Assembly: GCA_002344795.1 (NCBI GenBank)
Contig: DDUM01000027.1
Span: 1 to 64,000 of the forward strand
DNA length: 64,000 nucleotides
Source: Flammeovirgaceae bacterium UBA2338
GTDB lineage: Bacteria > Bacteroidota > Bacteroidia > Cytophagales > Cyclobacteriaceae
Direction: 5' to 3'
The notes under the pieces are model-generated. The model ran no database searches and was not told the origin of the DNA. It saw nothing but the letters and a program-made list of their open reading frames with translations. This document shows, one piece after another, positions 1-6,386 of this stretch. Made by a program: the position numbers and the translations under genes. Position 1 is the stretch's first letter, and each line of letters begins with the position of its first letter.

Positions 1-76
1 GTAGCCGTATTTTAGGACGTGACAGCTTGTTTTGATCGGCCAGAATCACGAAATTAGTATATAAAATAAAGCGATT

Positions 77-313
77 ATGAGTGTAATTGAACTAAGAAAG
101 AAGATAATGGAACGGGTAAGTTCAATTGAGAATGAAGAAATTTTGAAGGAAATTTATGACATTATTGAGGCAGAGGCCGATTTGGAACCAGTATATAAAT
201 TGACTGATGAAGAGAGGAATGCAATTGAAATCGGACTTAAAGACCTTCGGGAGGGGAGAGTGGTCTCCTCAACAAAAGCCAATGAACTTATCCAAGAATG
301 GCTAAAGAAATAG
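77..313 (+). CDS. probable antitoxin of a type II toxin-antitoxin pair
   Basis: The 78-residue product is acidic and looks mostly helical, ending in an amphipathic segment (LIQEWLKK) that would suit a helix wrapping round a toxin. Its last 16 bases overlap the start of the next gene, whose product has a RelE/ParE signature, so the pair is probably translationally coupled. Antitoxins in this position normally neutralise the toxin and repress their own promoter. No clear ribbon-helix-helix or Xre motif is visible, so DNA binding is inferred from context only. The AT-rich stretch just upstream (about 58-72) is the only promoter candidate seen. Confidence 0.7.
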   Translation: MSVIELRKKIMERVSSIENEEILKEIYDIIEAEADLEPVYKLTDEERNAIEIGLKDLREGRVVSSTKANELIQEWLKK

Positions 314-594
314 TCTGGACCGAAACCTCAGTTCGGGATCGACTAGTAATATTTCAATTTTGGCTTATCCACAACAAGTCAGCAGTCTACAGCAACAAGC
401 TTGAATATCTTTTTAATGAATCCGTCAAATTACTTGCCGAGTTCCCTCAAATGGGAACTCCAACTGACTACCAGGACTTAAGAGTGAAGATTGTAAGAAA
501 TTACAAACTCTTTTATAGAGATACTCCTAACCGAATTGAAATTATTAGAGTTTGGGACACAAGGCAAAACCCTAAAGATTTGAAGCTTGGGTAA
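298..594 (+). CDS. RelE/ParE family toxin
   Basis: This 98-residue product matches the ParE/RelE toxin fold. The C-terminal half has the diagnostic series: an arginine-rich strand (LRVKIVRNYKLFYR), an acidic turn, a hydrophobic strand (IEIIRVWDTR), and the family's closing R-x-N-P-x-x-L. Members either poison gyrase (ParE-like) or cut mRNA on the ribosome (RelE-like); the sequence alone does not decide between these, though the early tryptophans and overall spacing are closer to ParE. The start overlaps the upstream antitoxin reading frame by 16 bases. The gene is followed directly by repeat-containing non-coding DNA, as are the next accessory genes. Confidence 0.8.
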   Translation: MAKEIVWTETSVRDRLVIFQFWLIHNKSAVYSNKLEYLFNESVKLLAEFPQMGTPTDYQDLRVKIVRNYKLFYRDTPNRIEIIRVWDTRQNPKDLKLG

Positions 595-670
595 CAAGCC
601 AGCTGCTAACATTGTGTATACGCTATGTGCTTAACTCCCCCACTAGCGCAAGCGTCCCACCTGAGCTATC

Positions 671-712
671 TAAGTTTTTCCACACCTTGAACGGAAACCA
701 AAAAAGCGCTAA
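671..712 (+). repeat. dispersed ~42-bp motif, copy 1
   Basis: This segment contains GTTTTTCCACACCTTGAACG followed by an A-rich run and AGCGCTAA. A near-identical copy lies at 1787-1828 and a more diverged one at about 5503-5570, each in the non-coding DNA after an unrelated gene. The whole gap 595-805 has no coding signal. Confidence 0.7.
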
Positions 713-805
713 TTTGGTAATGGCTTATGAAAGGTTGCATGAGATTACATCCAAGGTGTCAGCAACCATTCTCTGAACCACCAGAACTCAAATACAGTAT
801 ACTAT

Positions 806-1717
806 ATGACATCAAATCGACAAAGTAAATTGCAATTGGTTGGAGTTTTGCTCATATACCTATGTTCAAATTCATTTGGACAATCAAATAACACACTTAG
901 TGCACAGCTTTGGGAAAGAGTCAATGACTGCTACTCAATGTTTGAGGATATGAATGATGATGGCATTGTAGATGGTGAAATAACTGATGACTCAAAAAAC
1001 GGATTCTTGCAGATATCCGGAAGCTGGCCAACCTGCGGATGCGACTGCACCAATATTGTTGGAGCATACAGGGGCAAAGACGGAACATATACATTCCTGG
1101 AACAAGAAACATGGGGGTGTTCATGGATAAAAAGAATAAGTTCGAATAGGAATCTGGATGAAGTATTTCCAGATGACCTTGCAAAAGCATTTGCTTCAGA
1201 ATTCGATGAGAAAACTGTGATGGCGTGTTTTTTTCTGAGTGTTGACATCCCAAGAATTGGGACTGATACGAAACTGGTATTAGGAGTCATCCCTTTTGGG
1301 ATGAGCATTCAGAGCAATAGTATTATCAGTTTTGAGTATACGGAGAAAGAGAGTTACTCGAATTGCAAGTCACTCTATGAAATAAAGAGCATCGCCAGAA
1401 AAATCCAAAATACTGAGACCTTAGATTATATAGTGAATAATAAATTTAACGAAATATCAAAACACGATATTGCTATTGTTAACGAGGCTATTGGAGATGA
1501 CGACAGTAGATTTAAATCAAAAGATGAACTGGTCAAAAGTATTCAAGATATCAAAAGGACATATGAATTATATATGCTCATTGAACACGAATCACTAACC
1601 CTAGGATGGAACCGAGATCGATCCAAATTCTATATTAAAGAAAGAGGAGCTAAGCCAAAAGTTATGACTTTTATGGAATTCTTGATGGCTAACCGTTTTT
1701 GGAGTCCTGCTTGCTAA
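806..1717 (+). CDS. secreted protein of unknown function
   Basis: I do not recognise the family of this 303-residue protein. It has an N-terminal signal peptide (hydrophobic residues 9-20, likely cleavage near FG/Q at 25-26), so it is probably exported. Residues 48-58 (DMNDDGIVDGE) resemble a calcium-binding loop of the EF-hand or dockerin kind, although the last ligand position is shifted by one. A cysteine cluster C-x-C-x-C lies at 77-81, followed by further cysteines at about 104 and 141; with export, disulfides are plausible. The C-terminal half is charged and helical. The gene is isolated, and both flanks carry the same ~42-bp repeat motif, which suggests it arrived as a unit. Confidence 0.65.
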   Translation: MTSNRQSKLQLVGVLLIYLCSNSFGQSNNTLSAQLWERVNDCYSMFEDMNDDGIVDGEITDDSKNGFLQISGSWPTCGCDCTNIVGAYRGKDGTYTFLEQETWGCSWIKRISSNRNLDEVFPDDLAKAFASEFDEKTVMACFFLSVDIPRIGTDTKLVLGVIPFGMSIQSNSIISFEYTEKESYSNCKSLYEIKSIARKIQNTETLDYIVNNKFNEISKHDIAIVNEAIGDDDSRFKSKDELVKSIQDIKRTYELYMLIEHESLTLGWNRDRSKFYIKERGAKPKVMTFMEFLMANRFWSPAC

Positions 1718-1786
1718 TAAAAAGAGTTGCCAACAAGGCAGTGTATCATGTACCTCACTGCGTATCTGAACTCGCTTGTTCTTTTC

Positions 1787-1828
1787 TAAGTTTTTCCACA
1801 GCTTGAACGGAAACACAAAAAGCGCTAT
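1787..1828 (+). repeat. dispersed ~42-bp motif, copy 2
   Basis: Same motif as at 671-712: GTTTTTCCACAGCTTGAACG, then an A-rich run and AGCGCTATTAGGG. The two copies differ at only a few positions and lie in the same orientation on either side of the secreted-protein gene. Confidence 0.75.
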
Positions 1829-1855
1829 TAGGGTATTCTTTAATCCCACTCAGAG

Positions 1856-2050
1856 TCACTCGTAGAGGACGCTGAGACCTGGTTACTGGGGTTCCAAAAA
1901 AGTATTCCGCACCACCAACAACAAACAACAAACAACCCTGAGATTACTTCGCTCCCTTGCACAAGCCATCCCTTCAGCTCGTAATGACGATAAACTCGTT
2001 CTTTGTTACGAAGGGCAGACATCCCGTTTGGCGGTGAGCCTTCCCGCTGC
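1856..2050 (+). repeat. ~195-bp direct repeat, copy 1 (upstream of kinase/regulator pair)
   Basis: This block begins TCACTCGTAGAGGACGCT and matches 4331-4525 at roughly nine positions in ten by eye. Small indels separate the copies (for example four extra bases here before ACATCCCG). The block contains GCCATCCCTTCAG...AATGACG, also found at 47286-47310. It ends in a hairpin (2030-2060). The gap 1718-2340 otherwise holds the short repeat at 1787 and a tandem duplication of TTAATTGTAAAAGAA near 2217-2248, with no convincing gene. Confidence 0.85.
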
Positions 2051-2060
2051 TTTTACCGCC
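2030..2060 (+). repeat. hairpin element, variant 1 (stem GGCGGT/ACCGCC)
   Basis: Six-base perfect inverted repeat, GGCGGT at 2030-2035 and ACCGCC at 2055-2060. The loop contains GAGCCTTCCCGC. The same loop core occurs in hairpins at 4499-4543 and 5443-5488, whose stems have different sequences but still pair. Confidence 0.65.
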
Positions 2061-2340
2061 ATCAACGAATAACCAATTAAATGAGTTATACTTCGCCCAG
2101 GCAAGCAGGCCATTAATCTCCTCATCATGCATATAGTGAGGTATTAATCCTCAAAAGGCATTCGAATGTTGGTGATACTTAATGAATAACATACGCATGT
2201 CAGATAAAAGGGATTTTAATTGTAAAAGAATCTTAATTGTAAAAGAAAATTCCTAATTTGATAAATACGTTTTAAAACCATAACGATTGAGCGGATAACA
2301 CTCAAAGTGGTTTTAGTTTTAATTGTGATCAAGGAAACTG

Positions 2341-3828
2341 ATGATGGGGGAAACTAACCATAAGTATGCGATTGATCAGCCATCTATTGTTGCAGTAACA
2401 GACGAAAAGGGAATTATCACCTATGTCAATGATCATTTTTGTGAAATATCAAAGTATACTGCTGAGGAGTTAATAGGGCAAGATCATCGGATTCTCAATT
2501 CGGGGTATCATTCAAAAGAGCTGTTTGCTGAGCTTTGGGCAACTATTAATAATGGTAGCGCATGGAAGGGTGAGCTGCGCAATAAGGCCAAAGATGGCAC
2601 TTTATATTGGGCAGATACCACAATCGTACCCTTCCTCAACAAAGACCAAAAGCCTTATCAATTTGCAACCATCCAAACGGTAATATCGGGCAGGAAAAAA
2701 GGGCAGGTTGCACATAAAGAAACCTTTGAAGAGCTTTCTCATTATAAGTACGCTCTGGATCAATCGGCCATTGTTGCTATCACAAATAAAAGTGGAATCA
2801 TTACTTATGTGAATGAGAAATTCTGTACCACATCAAAGTACAGTAGCGAGGAGTTAATCGGGCAGGATCATCGGATCATTAACTCAGGATATTATTCAAA
2901 GGTGTTTTTTAAGAAACTATGGTCAACTATTCTCAGCGGAAATGTATGGAAGGGTGAGCTGAGGAACAAGGCAAAAGACGGCTCTTTGTATTGGGTGGAC
3001 ACAACTATAATTCCCTTTTTGGATAAAAAAAATCAACCTTACCAATTTGTTGCCATTCGATTTGATATTACTAAAAGAAAAAAAGTAGAGGCGCAAATCA
3101 AGTTAAGTAACAAGAAGGCCATACAATACACTCAGGTACTTGAGTCCAAAAATGCTCAGCTAGTTGATTTCTGCAGTATTATTTCGCACAATTTGCGAGC
3201 TCCTTTGACAAGTATATTAATGCTGGTTGACTATTTGGAGCAAACCAAAAACAAAAGTGAACGCAACGAGGTATTGGTGAAAATAAAACCTGTTGTTAAT
3301 CATTTGTTGGATGTTTTTAATGATCTGGTAGAGGCCATTCAAATCCAGTACGACACTAATTTAGTGCTTGAAAAGATAGATTTAAATGACTGCTTGAAAA
3401 AGGTTTTGGTTGGTTTTGATACCCAAATTCAAGACTGCCGCGCTGATGTACAAATCGATTTTACCCAGGCACCTGTAATTACATCACATCAAAAATATAT
3501 CCATAGCATCTTTACGAATTTGATCAGCAATACGCTGAAGTATAAATCACCAAACCGAAAGCTGATTATAATTATTCGGTCTTTCCTAAAAGGAAAAAAT
3601 AAAGTAGTACTATCTGTATCCGATAATGGATTGGGAATTGATTTGGTTTTGCATAAGGAGCAGATTTTTAAAATCCGCAAAACCTTTCATAAACATCCTG
3701 AGGCTAAAGGCCTGGGTTTGTTTATGACTAAAACACAGGTTGACGCGCTTGGAGGAAAAATCTGGGCGGAAAGTCAACCCAACAAGGGAAGTATTTTCTT
3801 TATAGAACTTAAGCACATAAACACATGA
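2341..3828 (+). CDS. PAS-PAS sensor histidine kinase
   Basis: This is a soluble 495-residue sensor kinase with no membrane segment. Two PAS domains (about 8-120 and 132-245) are near repeats of each other: both contain SKY, EELIGQDHRI, NSGY, and WKGELRNKAKDG. They resemble redox/aerotaxis-type PAS domains, but no ligand is evident. A short coiled coil leads to a DHp domain with H-box SHNLRAPL; the phospho-accepting histidine is His283. The catalytic domain shows an N-box (NLISNTLKY), G1 box (DNGLGI), and G2 box (KGLGLF). The stop overlaps the start of the response regulator by four bases (ATGA), making them a cognate pair. The pair is flanked by long direct repeats. Confidence 0.92.
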   Translation: MMGETNHKYAIDQPSIVAVTDEKGIITYVNDHFCEISKYTAEELIGQDHRILNSGYHSKELFAELWATINNGSAWKGELRNKAKDGTLYWADTTIVPFLNKDQKPYQFATIQTVISGRKKGQVAHKETFEELSHYKYALDQSAIVAITNKSGIITYVNEKFCTTSKYSSEELIGQDHRIINSGYYSKVFFKKLWSTILSGNVWKGELRNKAKDGSLYWVDTTIIPFLDKKNQPYQFVAIRFDITKRKKVEAQIKLSNKKAIQYTQVLESKNAQLVDFCSIISHNLRAPLTSILMLVDYLEQTKNKSERNEVLVKIKPVVNHLLDVFNDLVEAIQIQYDTNLVLEKIDLNDCLKKVLVGFDTQIQDCRADVQIDFTQAPVITSHQKYIHSIFTNLISNTLKYKSPNRKLIIIIRSFLKGKNKVVLSVSDNGLGIDLVLHKEQIFKIRKTFHKHPEAKGLGLFMTKTQVDALGGKIWAESQPNKGSIFFIELKHINT

Positions 3829-4220
3829 ACTCTTACAAAAAGCTTACACTGGTAGATGATGATGAGATTTTCGTTTTCTTAACGAAAAAAATGATAGAGC
3901 AAGTCAAAGTGATACACCTGCTCAATGTTTTCGGAAATGGTCTCGATGCTTTGAATTTTTTAAGAGATAAGAAAAACGATGCTGATCTATTGCCTGAAAT
4001 CATTCTTTTGGATCTTAGCATGCCTGTATTGAATGGGTGGCAATTTCTTGAAGAATACACTAAACTATATCCCATTTTTGGAAAAAAGATTATAGTTTAT
4101 GTTTGCTCTTCATCCATTTCATCTACTGACATTAATCGAGCAAAATCAATAAATGAGGTTTCTGATTATGTCATTAAACCTATTACTATTGACAAACTCA
4201 GGGAGTTGGTGAAATTCTAG
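3825..4220 (+). CDS. response regulator, receiver domain only
   Basis: A 131-residue stand-alone CheY-like receiver. Visible landmarks are the acidic pocket D11-D12-D13, the phospho-acceptor Asp63 in LLDLSMP, a serine-rich switch region (SSSISSTD), and the conserved Lys118 in VIKPI. There is no DNA-binding or enzymatic output domain, so it presumably acts by protein-protein contact or in a phosphorelay. It is read from an ATGA overlap with the upstream kinase, its likely phosphodonor. Confidence 0.92.
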   Translation: MNSYKKLTLVDDDEIFVFLTKKMIEQVKVIHLLNVFGNGLDALNFLRDKKNDADLLPEIILLDLSMPVLNGWQFLEEYTKLYPIFGKKIIVYVCSSSISSTDINRAKSINEVSDYVIKPITIDKLRELVKF

Positions 4221-4330
4221 GTGTGCAATCGCTCCAGTCGGTGTTGAGCGCAGGAGACGCAGGAGACAGTGTGGCTCAAAGGCAGGGCAGCCTCAGCTTG
4301 AAGGTAAGCAATATTAGAGAAATCAATTAA

Positions 4331-4525
4331 TCACTCGTAGAGGACGCTGGAACCTGGTTACTTGGGCTTCCCAAAAAGTATTCCGTACCACCAACAACAA
4401 AGAAAAAACAACCCTGAGATTACTTCGCGGCATTGCACAAGCCATCCCTTCAGCTCGTAATGACGATAAACTCGCTCTTTGTTACGAAGGACATCCCGTT
4501 TGCTGGTGAGCCTTCCCGCTTTGCT
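4331..4525 (+). repeat. ~195-bp direct repeat, copy 2 (downstream of kinase/regulator pair)
   Basis: Second copy of the block at 1856-2050, same orientation, starting TCACTCGTAGAGGACGCT. Together the copies bracket the kinase and regulator. The gap 4221-4803 also contains a short tandem repeat (GCAGGAGAC twice near 4250-4268), the hairpin at 4499-4543, and a perfect 18-bp palindrome at 4648-4665. Open frames across this gap have no protein-like composition and coincide with the repeat, so I call no gene here. Confidence 0.85.
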
Positions 4526-4543
4526 ACACACAACACCAACAAA
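4499..4543 (+). repeat. hairpin element, variant 2 (stem TTTGCTGGTG/CACCAACAAA)
   Basis: Inverted repeat with one mismatch: TTTGCTGGTG at 4499-4508 and CACCAACAAA at 4534-4543. The loop begins AGCCTTCCCGC, shared with the hairpins at 2030 and 5443. Confidence 0.65.
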
Positions 4544-4647
4544 GGCAGACTCCCGACAATTAGAAGATTCTTATCAGCAGCTTACGTCTCTCTGAGTGTA
4601 ATGGGAAGAGTCTCGTATGAAAGTGAGATTCTTCGCCTCAACCCTCT

Positions 4648-4665
4648 CCCGATAGCTATCGGGAC
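4648..4665. repeat. perfect 18-bp palindrome
   Basis: TCCCGATAGCTATCGGGA is its own reverse complement. A related but imperfect sequence (AGTAGCTATCGGGG) occurs inside the PLP-enzyme gene near 6567-6580. Its function is unknown; it may be a genome-wide iterated palindrome. Confidence 0.6.
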
Positions 4666-4803
4666 AACCCGCGGAGGCTCAGAAAGACGGCATTACAAGA
4701 CAAGGTATTGCATGGTCAACCAACAAAGGCAGAACAAAAAAAAGTAGTTGAGTAAAACCTTTGTGGGGCTACACCGTTCACACAAACAACCAGACGAGAG
4801 AAA

Positions 4804-5427
4804 ATGAAAACATCCATCTGCCTGATCCTATTCCTGCTTTCCCTATCCTCCTGTCATGCGCAAAATAAAAGATCCGAAAACCAACTCGTTGGTGGACCCT
4901 GTGAAGGATGTGAAGCCATTTACGAATATGGAACCCGGAGCCTTACTTCCGTTGATACGCTTCCAAAATATATTGAAACGACACCCAAGCTAAAGGTGAC
5001 CGGCATTGTCTATCACAAGGATGGAAAAACACCCGCAGAAAATATTATTCTTTATATCTATCATACTAATCGAGAAGGCATTTATGAGACGCTGGGCAAT
5101 GAACAAGGTTGGGCAAGGCGACACGGCTATATCCGTGGCTGGGTAAAGACAGGAAAAGATGGCCAATATACTTTTTACACTTTCAGGCCTGCCTCCTATC
5201 CCGACAGATCGGAACCGGAACACATCCATATCACCGTAAAGGAACCTTCCAAAAACGAGTATTACATTGATTCCTATGTTTTTGATGATGATCCTCTTCT
5301 CACAAAATCAAAAAGAAACAACTTGTCCAATCGGGGTGGCTCTGGCATCGTGCAGCCAAAACCTGAAAATGAATTATTAACAATAAGGAGAGACATAATC
5401 CTTGGCTATCTTATTCCCAATTATTAA
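4804..5427 (+). CDS. lipid-anchored intradiol ring-cleavage dioxygenase-like protein
   Basis: This 207-residue product has a lipoprotein signal peptide (hydrophobic to residue 16, lipobox LSSC). The rest resembles the catalytic beta-sandwich of intradiol dioxygenases (protocatechuate 3,4-dioxygenase type). Expected non-haem Fe(III) ligands can be placed: a Tyr in REGIY, a second in PASYP, and the two histidines of EHIHITV. The family opens catechols between the hydroxyls. Exported, membrane-anchored members are common in Bacteroidota and their substrates are mostly unknown. No other aromatic-degradation genes are nearby, so a pathway cannot be assigned. The gene is alone between repeat-bearing gaps. 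Confidence 0.75.
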   Translation: MKTSICLILFLLSLSSCHAQNKRSENQLVGGPCEGCEAIYEYGTRSLTSVDTLPKYIETTPKLKVTGIVYHKDGKTPAENIILYIYHTNREGIYETLGNEQGWARRHGYIRGWVKTGKDGQYTFYTFRPASYPDRSEPEHIHITVKEPSKNEYYIDSYVFDDDPLLTKSKRNNLSNRGGSGIVQPKPENELLTIRRDIILGYLIPNY

Positions 5428-5442
5428 CAAGCATCTGCCACC

Positions 5443-5488
5443 CTTTTGTTGGTGAGCCGTCTCGCCTGCTTACACACACCAACAAAAG
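5443..5488 (+). repeat. hairpin element, variant 3 (12-bp perfect stem)
   Basis: CTTTTGTTGGTG at 5443-5454 pairs perfectly with CACCAACAAAAG at 5477-5488. The 22-base loop starts AGCCGTCTCGC, close to the loop of the hairpins at 2030 and 4499. It lies 15 bases after the dioxygenase-like gene and could also act as a transcription terminator, though no T-run follows. A half-copy (ACACCAACAAAAC) lies at 6308-6320. Confidence 0.7.
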
Positions 5489-5502
5489 CAAAGAATAATC
5501 TC

Positions 5503-5570
5503 CAGGTTTTTTAGGAATTTGAAAGGGAGCACTAAAAGCACTACTTTGTCTGTGGCTTATACAAGGTGAC
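5503..5570 (+). repeat. dispersed motif, diverged copy 3
   Basis: GGTTTTTTAGGAATTTGAAA, then AAAAGCACTA and GTGGCTTATACAAGGT, aligns with 671-745 over about 65 bases, including TGGCTTAT...AAGGT. Conservation is clearly lower than between the first two copies. Confidence 0.45.
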
Positions 5571-5660
5571 ACAAATGCATTCCAAAAAAGAGGCAAACCT
5601 TGTTCCATTTGATTTCTAAACAAGATTGATCAAGTCTAAACAACACTAAATACCAATATC

Positions 5661-6233
5661 ATGTATAATCTCAAAATTATTTCTTCCACTGTACGTCCCG
5701 GACGTAAAGGCCCGATTGTAGCAGCGTGGATAACTGAATTGGCTAAACAAAACGAAAACTTTAATGTTGAATTATTAGACCTTGGAAAAATCAATTTGCC
5801 CATGATGAACGAACCCAATCATCCCGTATTAAAAAAATACGAACACGAACACACCAAACAGTGGAGTGCTAAAATAGACGAGGCCGATGCATTTATTTTT
5901 GTAACAGCCGAGTATGATTATAATTATCCGGCTCCATTACGAAATGCACTGGAATACCTCGCGAAGGAATGGGGGTATAAGGCAGCAGGTATTGTAAGTT
6001 ATGGTGGTGTTTCAGCAGGCACAAGAGCCTGCAACAGTTTAAAAGCAGACTTGTCTACACTCAAAATAGTGCCTTTAACAGAGACGGTAAACTTTCCATT
6101 CTTTAAAAAAAATATAAATGACCAGAATGAATTGGAGGCCAACGATATTTCGCACAAAGCTGCACAAGTTATGTTTAAACAGTTAATCAGGTGGACCAAA
6201 GGCCTGAAATTAATACGAGAAGATATAGACTAA
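5661..6233 (+). CDS. NAD(P)H-dependent FMN reductase (flavodoxin-fold)
   Basis: A 190-residue cytoplasmic oxidoreductase of the NADPH-dependent FMN reductase family (ChrR/YieF-like). The first strand is followed by the FMN phosphate-binding loop STVRPGRKG (9-17). The second FMN contact region, normally PEYNxxxP, appears as AEYDYNYPAPLRNALEYL, and a third glycine-rich loop is SYGGVSAGTRA. Homologues reduce quinones, chromate or azo dyes using a bound flavin; the physiological substrate cannot be read from the sequence. It is monocistronic, with repeat-bearing gaps on both sides. Confidence 0.85.
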   Translation: MYNLKIISSTVRPGRKGPIVAAWITELAKQNENFNVELLDLGKINLPMMNEPNHPVLKKYEHEHTKQWSAKIDEADAFIFVTAEYDYNYPAPLRNALEYLAKEWGYKAAGIVSYGGVSAGTRACNSLKADLSTLKIVPLTETVNFPFFKKNINDQNELEANDISHKAAQVMFKQLIRWTKGLKLIREDID

Positions 6234-6335
6234 AATGAGTCCACCTGCGGTTGGCAAAACAACATGCTAGTTTAACCATTCACTTTGCGCAGACGGCTGT
6301 AAGACATACACCAACAAAACGGCTCGCAATACTTT

Positions 6336-6362
6336 TTGAAAAATCATATTAACGTATCTTTG
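6336..6362 (+). promoter_or_regulatory. Bacteroidota-type promoter (TTG-N16-TATCTTTG)
   Basis: TTG at 6336-6338 and TATCTTTG at 6355-6362 match the -33/-7 consensus with a 16-base spacer. Transcription would start near 6369. This decides the start of the following gene, because an ATG at 6336 would lie upstream of the transcript. A small hairpin (CCGCCT/AGGCGG, about 6364-6381) follows in the leader. Confidence 0.55.
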
Positions 6363-6386
6363 CCCGCCTATCTAAAGGCGGAAATC

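Noticed and set aside
921..1308. Two minus-strand open frames inside the secreted-protein gene
   Set aside because: They are antisense to a gene with a clear signal peptide and have no family features.
2286..2304. lac-operator-like sequence (GAGCGGATAACA) within TTGAG...CTCAA
   Set aside because: Resemblance is short, and no LacI-type regulator or sugar gene is nearby; probably chance.
4433..4747. Open frame of 104 codons after the response regulator
   Set aside because: It runs through the ~195-bp repeat, a hairpin and an 18-bp palindrome, and its composition is not protein-like.
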